64,000 bases of DNA from Gemmiger sp. An194 (GTDB lineage: Bacteria > Bacillota > Clostridia > Oscillospirales > Ruminococcaceae), in NCBI RefSeq assembly GCF_002160145.1, contig NZ_NFKA01000001.1:124001-188000 (forward strand). Direction: 5' to 3'. A model generated the notes under the pieces. It was not told where the DNA came from and did not search any database. It worked only from the letters and a program-made list of their open reading frames with translations. Position 1 is the first letter of the stretch. Every line of letters starts with the position of its first letter. The position numbers and the translations under genes are program-made. This document shows positions 9,045 through 15,899 of this stretch, in pieces.

Positions 9045-9120
9045 AGAAGCCCCGACTTTTTGTTGGGCAGCACCGCCCGGAATGATGCGGTGCTGCCTTT
9101 GAGGAGTTGGGGCTTCTTTT
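9045..9120 (+). terminator. Nested double hairpin between lysS and ruvX
   Basis: The outer arms GAAGCCCCGACT and AGTTGGGGCTTC enclose a second stem (GGCAGCACCGC with GCGGTGCTGCC) and are followed by TTTT. ruvX begins 21 bases later, so its expression depends on read-through or an unseen promoter. Confidence 0.7.
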
Positions 9121-9140
9121 GAACAAGGAAAGGAAGAGCC

Positions 9141-9569
9141 ATGAAGATCCTAGCTGTGGACTACGGCGATGCCCGCACCGGCCTTGCCATCAGCGATGCC
9201 AGCGAGCTGCTGGCCACCCCTCTGCCTCAGATCGAGGAAAAGAGCATGAACAAGGCGGCCGCCGCCATTCTGGAAGCCGCCCGTGCCCAGAAGGCCGAGA
9301 TGATCGTGGTGGGCCTGCCCCGCAACATGGACGGCACCGAGGGCTCCCGCGCCCAGAAGACCCGCAAGATGGCGGCGATTCTGGAACGGGACGGCCAGCT
9401 GCCGGTGCGCTTCTGCGACGAGCGCCGCACCACCGTCACCGCCGCCGCCCAGCTAAGCGAGGTGGGCACCTTCGGCAAAAAGCGCAAGGAGATCCTGGAC
9501 TCGGTGAGCGCCGCGGTCATTCTGGAAAGCTTTCTGGCCTGGCGCAAGCATCACCCGGAGGAGGCCTGA
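9141..9569 (+). CDS. ruvX: RuvX/YqgF-type RNase H-fold nuclease (16S pre-rRNA processing, putative Holliday resolvase)
   Basis: It has 142 residues, the usual length. The first motif VDYGDARTG carries the metal-binding Asp of the RNase H fold; DERRTT and KKRKEILDSVSAAVIL supply the later conserved residues. The family is essential in many bacteria and matures the 5' end of 16S rRNA, with resolvase activity also proposed. An AAGGAAAGGAAG site lies before the ATG. A terminator follows at 9631-9673. In many Firmicutes the gene neighbours a DUF1292 gene; here that family is 9 kb away. Confidence 0.92.
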   Translation: MKILAVDYGDARTGLAISDASELLATPLPQIEEKSMNKAAAAILEAARAQKAEMIVVGLPRNMDGTEGSRAQKTRKMAAILERDGQLPVRFCDERRTTVTAAAQLSEVGTFGKKRKEILDSVSAAVILESFLAWRKHHPEEA

Positions 9570-9630
9570 AGGCCGGGGGCTTCGTGAGAAAATCGTAAGA
9601 TTTCCGCAAGCAAAAAGAAAAGCACATCCG

Positions 9631-9673
9631 CGCCCTGTTCTGGTAGGATAATACCGGAGCAGGGCGTTTTTTT
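9631..9673 (+). terminator. ruvX terminator
   Basis: CGCCCTG (9631-9637) pairs with CAGGGCG (9660-9666), with an inner CTGGTA/TACCGG stem, then T7. Confidence 0.8.
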
Positions 9674-9681
9674 GCGGGCGC

Positions 9682-9710
9682 TTGCGCCGGATGGAGGTTT
9701 GCCGTATCAT
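9682..9710 (+). promoter_or_regulatory. Promoter of the VanRS-like operon
   Basis: TTGCGC (9682-9687), 17-base spacer, TATCAT (9705-9710). A start near 9717 rules out in-frame codons before that point and supports the ATG at 9751. Confidence 0.55.
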
Positions 9711-9750
9711 AAAAGGCGAAACAATGAAGGAAAAAGGGGGACGGGCAGGA

Positions 9751-10443
9751 ATGAGTGCGAAGATCCTGCTGGTGGATGACGAGGCCGCCATTGCGGACCT
9801 GGTGGAGGTCTATCTGAGCAACGAGGGCTACACGGTGTACAAATGCGAGAACGCGGCCCAGGCGCTGGAATGCGTGGCGGAGAAGCCGGTGGACCTGGCC
9901 ATTCTGGATGTGATGCTGCCGGACCTGAGCGGCTTTGAGCTGTGCCGCCGCATCCGAAAAAAGCACCTGTGGCCCATCCTGATGCTCACCGCCCGGGTGG
10001 AGGATCTGGATAAGATCCAGGGCCTGATGCTGGGAGCGGACGACTACATCACCAAGCCATTTAACCCGCTGGAGCTGCTGGCCCGGGTCAAAACCCAGCT
10101 GCGCCGGTATACCCAGTACAACCAGTCCGCCCAGCCGGAAAAGAGCGGGGAATACGAGTTCAACGGTCTGTGCATCAGCGAGGTCACCCACAAGTGTACC
10201 CTGTACGGGGAGGAGCTGGCCCTCACGCCGCTGGAGTTTTCGATTCTGTGGTATCTGTGCAGCCACCGGGGGCAGGTGGTGCCCAGCGAGCAGCTGTTCC
10301 GGGAGGTGTGGGGCGAAAAGTACATCGATGGCAACAACACCGTGATGACCCACATCGCCCGGCTGCGGGAGAAGATGCACGAAAAGAGTCGTCAGCCGAA
10401 ATTCATCAAAACTGTCTGGGGAGTGGGGTATACCATTGAGTGA
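9751..10443 (+). CDS. VanR-like OmpR-family response regulator
   Basis: The 230-residue product has a receiver domain starting KILLVDDEAAIADLVEVYL, a phospho-acceptor Asp near 52 in LAILDVMLPDLSGF, and a winged-helix DNA-binding domain ending in KTVWGVGYTIE. Throughout it resembles VanR of vancomycin resistance operons rather than PhoB or WalR. The ATG at 9751 follows GGCAGGA and lies inside the predicted transcript. The sensor gene starts at a TTG that overlaps the last 8 bases, so the two are translationally coupled. No vanHAX, vanY or vanZ lies in the window; its target is unknown. Confidence 0.85.
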   Translation: MSAKILLVDDEAAIADLVEVYLSNEGYTVYKCENAAQALECVAEKPVDLAILDVMLPDLSGFELCRRIRKKHLWPILMLTARVEDLDKIQGLMLGADDYITKPFNPLELLARVKTQLRRYTQYNQSAQPEKSGEYEFNGLCISEVTHKCTLYGEELALTPLEFSILWYLCSHRGQVVPSEQLFREVWGEKYIDGNNTVMTHIARLREKMHEKSRQPKFIKTVWGVGYTIE

Positions 10444-11545
10444 ACTGCGTAAAAACTGGGCCCACCGGCGCACCGCGCTGCGCTTCACCCTGCAGCTGGC
10501 GGTGATGCTGGCAGCGTTCTGGGGTGCAAGCTGGCTGCTGCTCAACGGGGCTTACTTTGTGTATTTTCAGCTGGATCTGGGCCGCTACTGGTGGGTGTTT
10601 CTGGTTAAAGAGATCATAAAGCTGCTCCTGCCCGTTCTGGCCGTATTGTGGCTCGGGGTGGGCACGGTGCTCATCACCGGCTGGGTCTTCTGCAAGCCGC
10701 TGCGCTATCTGGATGAGGTGACCGAGGCCGCCGGCCGTCTGGCCCGCCCGGGGGAGGACCCCATCCGACTGCGGCCCCAGCTGAAAACCGTGCAGGATCA
10801 GCTGAACCAGGCCCGGGAGCAGGGGCTGCGGGCCGCTGCGGCCCTTCGTCAGGAGGAGCAGCGGAAAAATGACCTGATCGTCTATCTGGCCCACGATCTG
10901 AAAACCCCGCTCACCAGCGTGATCGGCTATCTGAACCTGCTGGTGGATGAGCCGGACATCAGCCCGGCCACCCGGGCCCGCTACACCGGCATCGCGCTGG
11001 AAAAGGCCCTGCGGCTGGAGGAGCTGGTGAACGAGTTCTTCGAGATCACCCGGTTCAGCCTGAGCCATCTGGAGCTGGAGCTTTCCCGGGTGGACCTGTC
11101 GCTGATGCTGCGCCAGATGGTCAGCGAGTTCGCGCCGGAGCTGGCGGCAAAGCGGCTGGACTGCCAGGCGGACCTGCCGGATGAGCTGCCGGTCCGCTGC
11201 GATCCGGCAAAGCTGGCCCGGGTGTTTGATAACCTGCTGCGCAACGCGGTGAGCTACAGCGACCCCGGCACCACCCTGCGGGTGCAGGGCAGGCTGGAGG
11301 GGGAGACGGTGGTGCTGCAGTTCGTGAATCAGGGCCGGACCATCCCGCCGGAAAAGCTGGCCCGCATCTTCGAAAAGTTCTTCCGGGCGGACGAATCCCG
11401 GGCCAGCGCCAGCGGCAATGCCGGGCTGGGCCTGGCCATCGCCAGGCAGATCGTGGAGCAGCACGGGGGCACCATCGCCGCCGCCAGCGCCGACGACCGG
11501 GTGGTGTTCACCCTGCGCCTGCCCCAAAACGGCCCTTCCAACTGA
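10436..11545 (+). CDS. VanS-like sensor histidine kinase
   Basis: This is a 369-residue membrane sensor with two helices (about 20-42 and 58-80) around a short loop. A HAMP-like linker is followed by the dimerisation box AHDLKTPLTSVIGYL (His about 153) and a catalytic domain with N-box NLLRNAVSYS, then FEKFFRADESR and GLGLAIARQIVEQHGG. The H-box region is very close to VanS. The start is TTG at 10436, inside the regulator gene. The very small extracellular loop suggests sensing in the membrane or through a partner. A terminator follows at 11561. Confidence 0.87.
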   Translation: MSELRKNWAHRRTALRFTLQLAVMLAAFWGASWLLLNGAYFVYFQLDLGRYWWVFLVKEIIKLLLPVLAVLWLGVGTVLITGWVFCKPLRYLDEVTEAAGRLARPGEDPIRLRPQLKTVQDQLNQAREQGLRAAAALRQEEQRKNDLIVYLAHDLKTPLTSVIGYLNLLVDEPDISPATRARYTGIALEKALRLEELVNEFFEITRFSLSHLELELSRVDLSLMLRQMVSEFAPELAAKRLDCQADLPDELPVRCDPAKLARVFDNLLRNAVSYSDPGTTLRVQGRLEGETVVLQFVNQGRTIPPEKLARIFEKFFRADESRASASGNAGLGLAIARQIVEQHGGTIAAASADDRVVFTLRLPQNGPSN

Positions 11546-11560
11546 TCGATATGGATTTGG

Positions 11561-11595
11561 AAAAGAGCTCTGTGCGCTGCACAGGGCTCTTTTTT
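11561..11595 (+). terminator. Terminator of the VanRS-like operon
   Basis: AAAGAGCTCTGTGC pairs with GCACAGGGCTCTTT (loop GCT), then T-run. Confidence 0.8.
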
Positions 11596-11642
11596 GGCCT
11601 TTTCCGAGCATTCTGCCCTTAAAAGAGCGGGGCAAAAACGCC

Positions 11643-11683
11643 TATAATGCAAAAGTTAGCTTGCTAATTATTAGAATTCTAAT
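11643..11683 (+). promoter_or_regulatory. marR promoter with two palindromic operator boxes
   Basis: A TATAAT -10 (11643-11648) is followed by TTAGCTTGCTAA (11656-11667) and the perfect 14-mer palindrome ATTAGAATTCTAAT (11670-11683). The first is close to the SlyA/MarR consensus TTAGCAAGCTAA. Both lie at or just past the start site, as expected for autorepression by the MarR protein encoded 38 bases further on. Confidence 0.7.
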
Positions 11684-11720
11684 GAATTGGAACGCCGAAA
11701 ACAGGAAAGGGATCGCCACA

Positions 11721-12203
11721 ATGGAACACAGCTTTCACTATCTGCCTTTAGCCAATCAGTCCATGGTGCACCGGCAGCTGCTGGCAAAACTGAAGGATAC
11801 CGGCCTGACCCTGGGCCAGCCCAAGGTGCTGGACTATCTGCAGGACCACGACGGGGCCAACCAGGCCGAGATCGCCCGCGCCTGCCACATCGAGCCCGCC
11901 TCCCTCACCTCGGTGCTGAACCGGATGGAGGAGAAGGCGCTGGTGGAGCGCCGCACCCAGCAGGGGGACCGGCGCAGCTTTGCGGTCTACCTCACCGGGC
12001 AGGGCCATTCGATGGCGCTGCGGGTCCGGCAGGCCTTCGAGGAGCTGGAGGAGCAGGCCTTTGCGGGGGTGAGCGAAGCGGAGCGGGAGCAGCTGGACGA
12101 GACGGCGGCAAAGACCCGCATCGCCCAGGAGGACCGGCGGCGGGCCACCAACTACCAGTACTACACCCGGCGGGTGTGGGGTCTGGGCAAAACTACCACC
12201 TGA
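11721..12203 (+). CDS. MarR-family regulator with an anomalous C-terminal tail
   Basis: The 160-residue frame starts at an ATG with AAAGGG upstream. Residues 1 to about 128 are a normal MarR winged helix: AEIARACHIEPASLTSVLNRMEEKALVERR is the recognition region and wing, followed by the dimerisation helices. After about residue 130 the sequence no longer looks like MarR: RIAQEDRRRATNYQYYTRRVWG resembles the end of cytidylate-kinase-like proteins (PF13189). The frame then breaks at an A4 run (12189-12192) and stops. DNA binding should be intact, and the operator boxes upstream suggest autoregulation. The expected neighbouring pump or oxidoreductase is absent. Confidence 0.8.
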   Translation: MEHSFHYLPLANQSMVHRQLLAKLKDTGLTLGQPKVLDYLQDHDGANQAEIARACHIEPASLTSVLNRMEEKALVERRTQQGDRRSFAVYLTGQGHSMALRVRQAFEELEEQAFAGVSEAEREQLDETAAKTRIAQEDRRRATNYQYYTRRVWGLGKTTT

Positions 12204-12295
12204 CGCTGGACACCGGCCTGGGGGAGGAGTATGTGCAGACCTGCATCGAGGCCGCGCTGAAGGCCCTGGAGGCCGGTCAGAAGGCCACCGTATAA
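12100..12295 (+). pseudogene. C-terminal remnant of a cytidylate-kinase-like gene, fused to marR and frameshifted
   Basis: From about 12100 the marR frame reads like the end of a PF13189 kinase (EDRRRATNYQYYTRRVWG). At the A4 run 12189-12192 the homology moves to the next frame, which continues NYHLTLDTGLGEEYVQTCIE to a stop at 12293-12295. One extra A would join the two parts without a break. The kinase N-terminus and P-loop are missing. The likeliest history is a deletion that joined the 5' part of marR to the 3' part of a kinase gene, then a single-base loss. A sequencing error in the A-run would explain only the frameshift, not the fusion. Confidence 0.6.
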
Positions 12296-12301
12296 ACATA
12301 A

Positions 12302-12338
12302 AAAACAGCACCGGCAGATGCGTTGCCGGTGCTGTTTT
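12302..12338. terminator. Bidirectional terminator between marR and the CLC gene
   Basis: AAAACAGCACCGGCA pairs with TGCCGGTGCTGTTTT, with A and T runs on the two sides, so it serves both converging units. Confidence 0.85.
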
Positions 12339-12348
12339 CATTTTGGAA

Positions 12349-13626
12349 TCAGTGGGCGGGCTTGTCCACCTTTTCGTTGTTGATTTTGGAATACATGATC
12401 TGCTGGCCGGAGTAAAGGCTGTACTGGCCGCTGAGCAGGTAGCTCACCGCACAGGCCAGCGCGAACAGCAGCATGGACTCGGCTCCGAACAGCTCCACAC
12501 CCAGCACGATGCTGGCGAAGGGGCAGTTGGTCACGGCGCAGAAGGTGGCCACCAGTGCAACCGCCGCCGCCAGGCCCGGGTCCAGCCCCAGCAGCGGCCC
12601 CACCAGGCAGCCGAAGGTGGAGCCCACAAAGAAGGTGGGCACGATCTCGCCGCCCCGGAAGCCGCAGCCCAGGGTGAGGGCGGTGAGCAGCAGTTTAAAC
12701 AAAAAGGCCAGCGGATGGGCCAGCACGCCCTCGGTGATGGCCTGCTCGATCACCTGCATGCCTGCGCCGTTGTAATCCCGTGTGCCCAGCAGCAGAGTGC
12801 AGCCGATGATCAGCGCCGAGCCTGCCAGAATGCGCAGGTATTGATTGGGCAGCCAGGTCTGGTACAGATGGCTTGCAGTGTGCATCACAATGCACAGCAG
12901 CATGCCCACCAGCGCGCAGCCCACGCCCAGAATCACCACCCGCCAGGAGTTGCCCCAGCCAAGGCCGCTGGCCTTGTGGATCACAAACTGCTCCGGCACC
13001 GCCCCCAGCGCCCGGGAAACGCCGTAGGCCACCAGGCTGGACATGGTGCAGGGCAGCAGCGCTGCGTGGTAGACCACGCCCACGCTGATCACCTCAATGC
13101 TGAAGATGGTGGCGGTGAGCGGGGTGCCGAACAGGGCGCTGAACACCGCACTCATGCCGCACAGCACCATGAAATGCTGGCTGGGCTGGTTGAGCCGCAG
13201 CTTTTCCCCAAGCCAGCCGCCCATGCTGCCGCCGATCTGCAGGGCCGCGCCCTCACGCCCGGCACTGCCGCCCAGAAGATGGGTGATGAAGGTGGCGAAG
13301 ATGATCAGCGGGGTCATGCGCAGCGGCGCGCGCTTGCCGTTGCGGGCGCTCTCGATCACCTGGTTGGTGCCCCGCTCGGTGCTCATGCCGCACAGCTGAT
13401 ACACCGCCACAATGGCCAGGCCGCCCACCGGCAGCAGCCACAGCAGCTCCGGGTGGGCCGCCCGTACCCGGTTGGCCCAGCTTACCATGTGGTAGAACAC
13501 CGCACCCACCGCGCCGCCCGCAAGGCCCATCAGCCCGGAGCAGATCATCCACATCAGAAAGGTCTCGCTGTAGGGGAACAGCCCCTCGGCAATGTTGGTC
13601 AGCGCCTCTTTGCGCCGCAGATTCAT
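12349..13626 (-). CDS. CLC-family anion channel/antiporter, CLC-F (fluoride)-like
   Basis: At 425 residues with about ten hydrophobic segments, it has the CLC selectivity signatures in variant form: GMSTERGTNQVIES (80-93), GREGAALQ (123-130) in place of GREGP, and GFRGGEIVPTFF (about 320) in place of GxFxP. The GREG-not-P and GGE(I/V)xP patterns are those of the CLC-F branch, which exports fluoride against protons, rather than chloride channels. The ATG at 13626 follows GGGAGG. The promoter overlaps, back to back, that of the DUF1836 gene. I looked for a fluoride riboswitch in the leader and found none. Confidence 0.75.
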   Translation of the reverse strand: MNLRRKEALTNIAEGLFPYSETFLMWMICSGLMGLAGGAVGAVFYHMVSWANRVRAAHPELLWLLPVGGLAIVAVYQLCGMSTERGTNQVIESARNGKRAPLRMTPLIIFATFITHLLGGSAGREGAALQIGGSMGGWLGEKLRLNQPSQHFMVLCGMSAVFSALFGTPLTATIFSIEVISVGVVYHAALLPCTMSSLVAYGVSRALGAVPEQFVIHKASGLGWGNSWRVVILGVGCALVGMLLCIVMHTASHLYQTWLPNQYLRILAGSALIIGCTLLLGTRDYNGAGMQVIEQAITEGVLAHPLAFLFKLLLTALTLGCGFRGGEIVPTFFVGSTFGCLVGPLLGLDPGLAAAVALVATFCAVTNCPFASIVLGVELFGAESMLLFALACAVSYLLSGQYSLYSGQQIMYSKINNEKVDKPAH

Positions 13627-13683
13627 GTTACCGCCTCCCACCGGCCTCAGCAAGGCCGTTTTTGCACATTGATACCGGCTTAT

Positions 13684-13736
13684 ATTATAGCAAATCCCCG
13701 GAAAAAATTGAAGCAAAAGCCCTTTTGTGCTATGAT
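13684..13736. promoter_or_regulatory. Overlapping divergent promoters of the CLC and DUF1836 genes
   Basis: Leftward there is TATAAT (13684-13689). Rightward there is TTGAAG (13708-13713), a 17-base spacer and TATGAT (13731-13736). The -35 regions overlap, so the two promoters may compete. Confidence 0.6.
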
Positions 13737-13779
13737 AGAAACCAGCGAAAACTGCAACAGGAAACGGAGCGTGACACCA

Positions 13780-14322
13780 ATGAAACAGGGCTTTGAGAAC
13801 AGCAGCCTTTCCCAAGAGGTCCTGGGCTTCCATTGCCCCCGCTGGGCCGAGCTGCCGGGCATCGCGCTGTATATGGATCAGGTCACCGGCTATATCAACG
13901 AGATTTTTGCCCCCATCGCCCCCCAGGAGCAGCAGATCACTCTGACCAAGGCGATGGTGAACAATTACGTGAAGCAGCGGGTGATGAGCCCGCCGGTGAA
14001 CAAAAAATACGACCGGGCCCACATGGCCTATCTGGTCACCATCTGCGCTCTCAAGCAGGTGTTCAGCATCCCGGAGATCGGCAGCATGATCCGCGCCCAG
14101 ATGGACCACTGCCCGGTGGAGCAGGCCTACGACTGCTTCTGTGAGGAGCTGGAGAGCGCACTGCGGGCGGTGTTCCTGGGGCAGGCAGCCCCCACCCAGA
14201 TCCGCAATGAGCAGGACCCGGCGGCCATCACCCTGCTGCGGGGCGCGGTGCAGGCCTATGCCAGCAAGGTGTATGTACAAAAGCGGCTGGCCTTCGCCGA
14301 GCAGGCCGGCGGGCAGGAATGA
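13780..14322 (+). CDS. DUF1836 domain protein
   Basis: A 180-residue cytoplasmic protein. Residues about 25-130 match the DUF1836 pattern, with ITLTKAMVNNYVKQRVMSPP and KKYDRAHMAYLVTICALKQVFSI. This looks like a MerR-type winged helix and suggests nucleic-acid binding, but the family has no established function. The stop codon is followed within a few bases by the ribosome site of the ferredoxin gene, so the two form an operon. Confidence 0.75.
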   Translation: MKQGFENSSLSQEVLGFHCPRWAELPGIALYMDQVTGYINEIFAPIAPQEQQITLTKAMVNNYVKQRVMSPPVNKKYDRAHMAYLVTICALKQVFSIPEIGSMIRAQMDHCPVEQAYDCFCEELESALRAVFLGQAAPTQIRNEQDPAAITLLRGAVQAYASKVYVQKRLAFAEQAGGQE

Positions 14323-14335
14323 GGAGAAGAAGCCG

Positions 14336-15121
14336 GTGAAGATTGAGAGAGTACAGCTGATTTATTTTTCCGCCGCGGGAACCACCCGGACGGTGGGGCA
14401 GGCAGCGGCAAAAGGGACCGGCCTGCCGATGGAGGAATGGGATTGCACCCCGCAGCGGGCAAAAGCACCCTTTCAGCCGGACGAGCGGACCCTGACCATT
14501 CTGGCTGTTCCGTCTTTCGGTGGGCGGGTGCCCGCGCCGGTGGCAAAGAGGATGGAGCAGCTGAAGGGCTGTGGCCCGGCGGTGCTGCTGAGCGTTTACG
14601 GCGCGCGCGCCAGCGAGGATACGCTGGCTGAGCTGTATGATCTGGCAGAGCGGGCAGGCTACCGGCCCATAGCGGCCGGGGAATTTGTGGCCCGGCATTC
14701 CATGGCCACCCGGATCGCAGCGGAGCGCCCGAATGGGGCGGACCTTTCCCAGGCTGCGGCGCTGGGAAAGCAGGCAGTGGAGCTGGCCCAGAATCTTCTG
14801 CCGGGGCAGGAACCGGGGCTGGAGCTGCCGGGCAATCGACCCTACCGGGAATTTGGCGGGGTACCGTTCCACCCGAAGGCGAATAGAAAATGTGTGGAAT
14901 GCGGCCGCTGTGCCGACCAGTGCCCGGTGGAGGCAATTCCTGCCGGGAAGCCAAACAGGACCGACAGCAAGGTGTGCATCACCTGTATGCGCTGCGTGGC
15001 AGTGTGCCCTGTAAAAGCCAGAAGCCTCGGCAAGCTGCCGGAGCTGGCCGTTACGGCCAAACTGCGCAAGGTGTGCGACGATCACCGGGAAAACCGGATC
15101 TGGTTGGCCGGCCTTGAATAA
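14336..15121 (+). CDS. EFR1-type flavodoxin-like/2[4Fe-4S] ferredoxin protein
   Basis: The start is GTG at 14336, 9 bases after AGGAG; 261 residues. The N-terminal half is flavodoxin-like (LIYFSAAGTTRTVGQA as the FMN phosphate loop, then LAVPSFGGRVPAPV). The C-terminal part (about 180-235) holds two cluster motifs, CVECGRCADQCPVEAI and CITCMRCVAVCPVKA. It probably carries electrons in the anaerobic cytoplasm; partners are not shown by context. It is coupled to DUF1836 upstream and ends at a bidirectional terminator shared with rubredoxin. Confidence 0.85.
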   Translation: MKIERVQLIYFSAAGTTRTVGQAAAKGTGLPMEEWDCTPQRAKAPFQPDERTLTILAVPSFGGRVPAPVAKRMEQLKGCGPAVLLSVYGARASEDTLAELYDLAERAGYRPIAAGEFVARHSMATRIAAERPNGADLSQAAALGKQAVELAQNLLPGQEPGLELPGNRPYREFGGVPFHPKANRKCVECGRCADQCPVEAIPAGKPNRTDSKVCITCMRCVAVCPVKARSLGKLPELAVTAKLRKVCDDHRENRIWLAGLE

Positions 15122-15132
15122 AGAAAAACGAA

Positions 15133-15171
15133 AAAAGCCCGCGCCTGGACAATTCCAGGCGCGGGCCTTTT
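15133..15171. terminator. Bidirectional terminator between ferredoxin and rubredoxin genes
   Basis: AAAAGCCCGCGCCTGG pairs with CCAGGCGCGGGCCTTTT, with A/T runs on both sides. Confidence 0.85.
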
Positions 15172-15195
15172 GCTTGCTTATGGGGGATTGGGGAA

Positions 15196-15354
15196 TTACT
15201 CCTGGCTGAACTGGTCCTTGCCAACGCCGCACAGGGGGCACTCGAAATCCTCGGGAACATCGGCCCACAGGGTGCCGGGGGCGATGCCGCCGTCCTCGTA
15301 GCCCTCAGCCTCGTCGTAAACCCAGCCGCACACGTCACATACAAAACGGTTCAT
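15196..15354 (-). CDS. Rubredoxin
   Basis: A 52-residue protein beginning [18 protein letters not shown]. Both knuckles are present, CDVCG (6-10) and CPLCG (39-43), giving four Cys for a single iron. The length and the [15 protein letters not shown] stretch are those of a classic one-electron rubredoxin, commonly used in oxygen and peroxide detoxification by anaerobes. GGAG lies before the ATG. Its promoter has a TATACT -10 (15427-15432, minus), and an inverted repeat GGACC-N4-GGTCC (15405-15418) in the leader may be an operator. Confidence 0.95.
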   Translation of the reverse strand: MNRFVCDVCGWVYDEAEGYEDGGIAPGTLWADVPEDFECPLCGVGKDQFSQE

Positions 15355-15404
15355 AATGAATACTCCTTTTCGCTCTATTTGGAAAGAAATGAATTTTTTG
15401 AGAG

Positions 15405-15432
15405 GGACCGTTTGGTCCGTGACTCTAGTATA
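15405..15432 (-). promoter_or_regulatory. Rubredoxin promoter and possible operator
   Basis: On the minus strand TATACT (15427-15432) is a good -10; no good -35 is seen. The palindrome GGACC-GTTT-GGTCC (15405-15418) follows the start site and could bind a regulator. Confidence 0.45.
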
Positions 15433-15451
15433 TGCGGCGGAACGGAAAAAT

Positions 15452-15470
15452 CATGTTGCCACGGCAACAA
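15452..15470 (-). terminator. Hairpin after the DUF3842 gene
   Basis: GTTGCC-AC-GGCAAC (15455-15468); on the minus strand it is followed by a T-rich stretch (ATGATTTTT), so it may end the cls-DUF3842 transcript. Confidence 0.5.
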
Positions 15471-15472
15471 AA

Positions 15473-15877
15473 TTATGCCAGACTTAAAATCCGGCGGGCG
15501 GCGTCCGCAATGTATTCAGCCAGGGGCAGCTCGGGCAGGCCGCCGATCTGCACTCCGCACTTGCTCACCGGGATCAGTACCTTGCGGGCGGAGGAGTCCG
15601 CCACGGCCAGCGCCATGGCAGGGCTGCATTCGCCCATCATGCTGTTGGCCATCACGATGCCCATGGGTCCGGCAATCACATCCGCCCGGCGGGCGTTCAC
15701 GATCACTGCGTTCTCTCCGGTGGCGCCCGCGGTGGCGCCTGCCTTCATCATGGCACCGGTGGCGGCGGCATTGGTGCCCACCGCCAGAATTTCGCCGGCG
15801 TAGCCGCCAGCACGCAGCTTTTCAATCAGGGCGCGGCCGAAGCCTCCGCCCTGGCCGTCAATCACAACGATTCTCAT
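15473..15877 (-). CDS. DUF3842 family protein
   Basis: A 134-residue protein with an N-terminal nucleotide-binding-like loop (MRIVVIDGQGGGFGRALIEKL), then AVGTNAAATGAMMKAGA and a GPMGIVMANSMMGE segment, as in the Clostridia-wide DUF3842 family. The fold suggests a Rossmann-like or P-loop-like small-ligand binder; no activity is established. It lies 22 bases after the cardiolipin synthase gene on the same strand, so it is probably co-transcribed. Confidence 0.75.
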   Translation of the reverse strand: MRIVVIDGQGGGFGRALIEKLRAGGYAGEILAVGTNAAATGAMMKAGATAGATGENAVIVNARRADVIAGPMGIVMANSMMGECSPAMALAVADSSARKVLIPVSKCGVQIGGLPELPLAEYIADAARRILSLA

Positions 15878-15899
15878 GCAATAACCTCGCTTTTTCTTG

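Noticed and set aside
9751-11545. Vancomycin resistance
   Set aside because: Only VanRS-like regulators are present; no vanH, vanA/B ligase or vanX is in the window, so resistance cannot be claimed.
13627-13780. A fluoride riboswitch before the CLC-F-like gene
   Set aside because: The leader lacks the GGxGATGG and CTGATGxCTCC cores; only a small hairpin is present.
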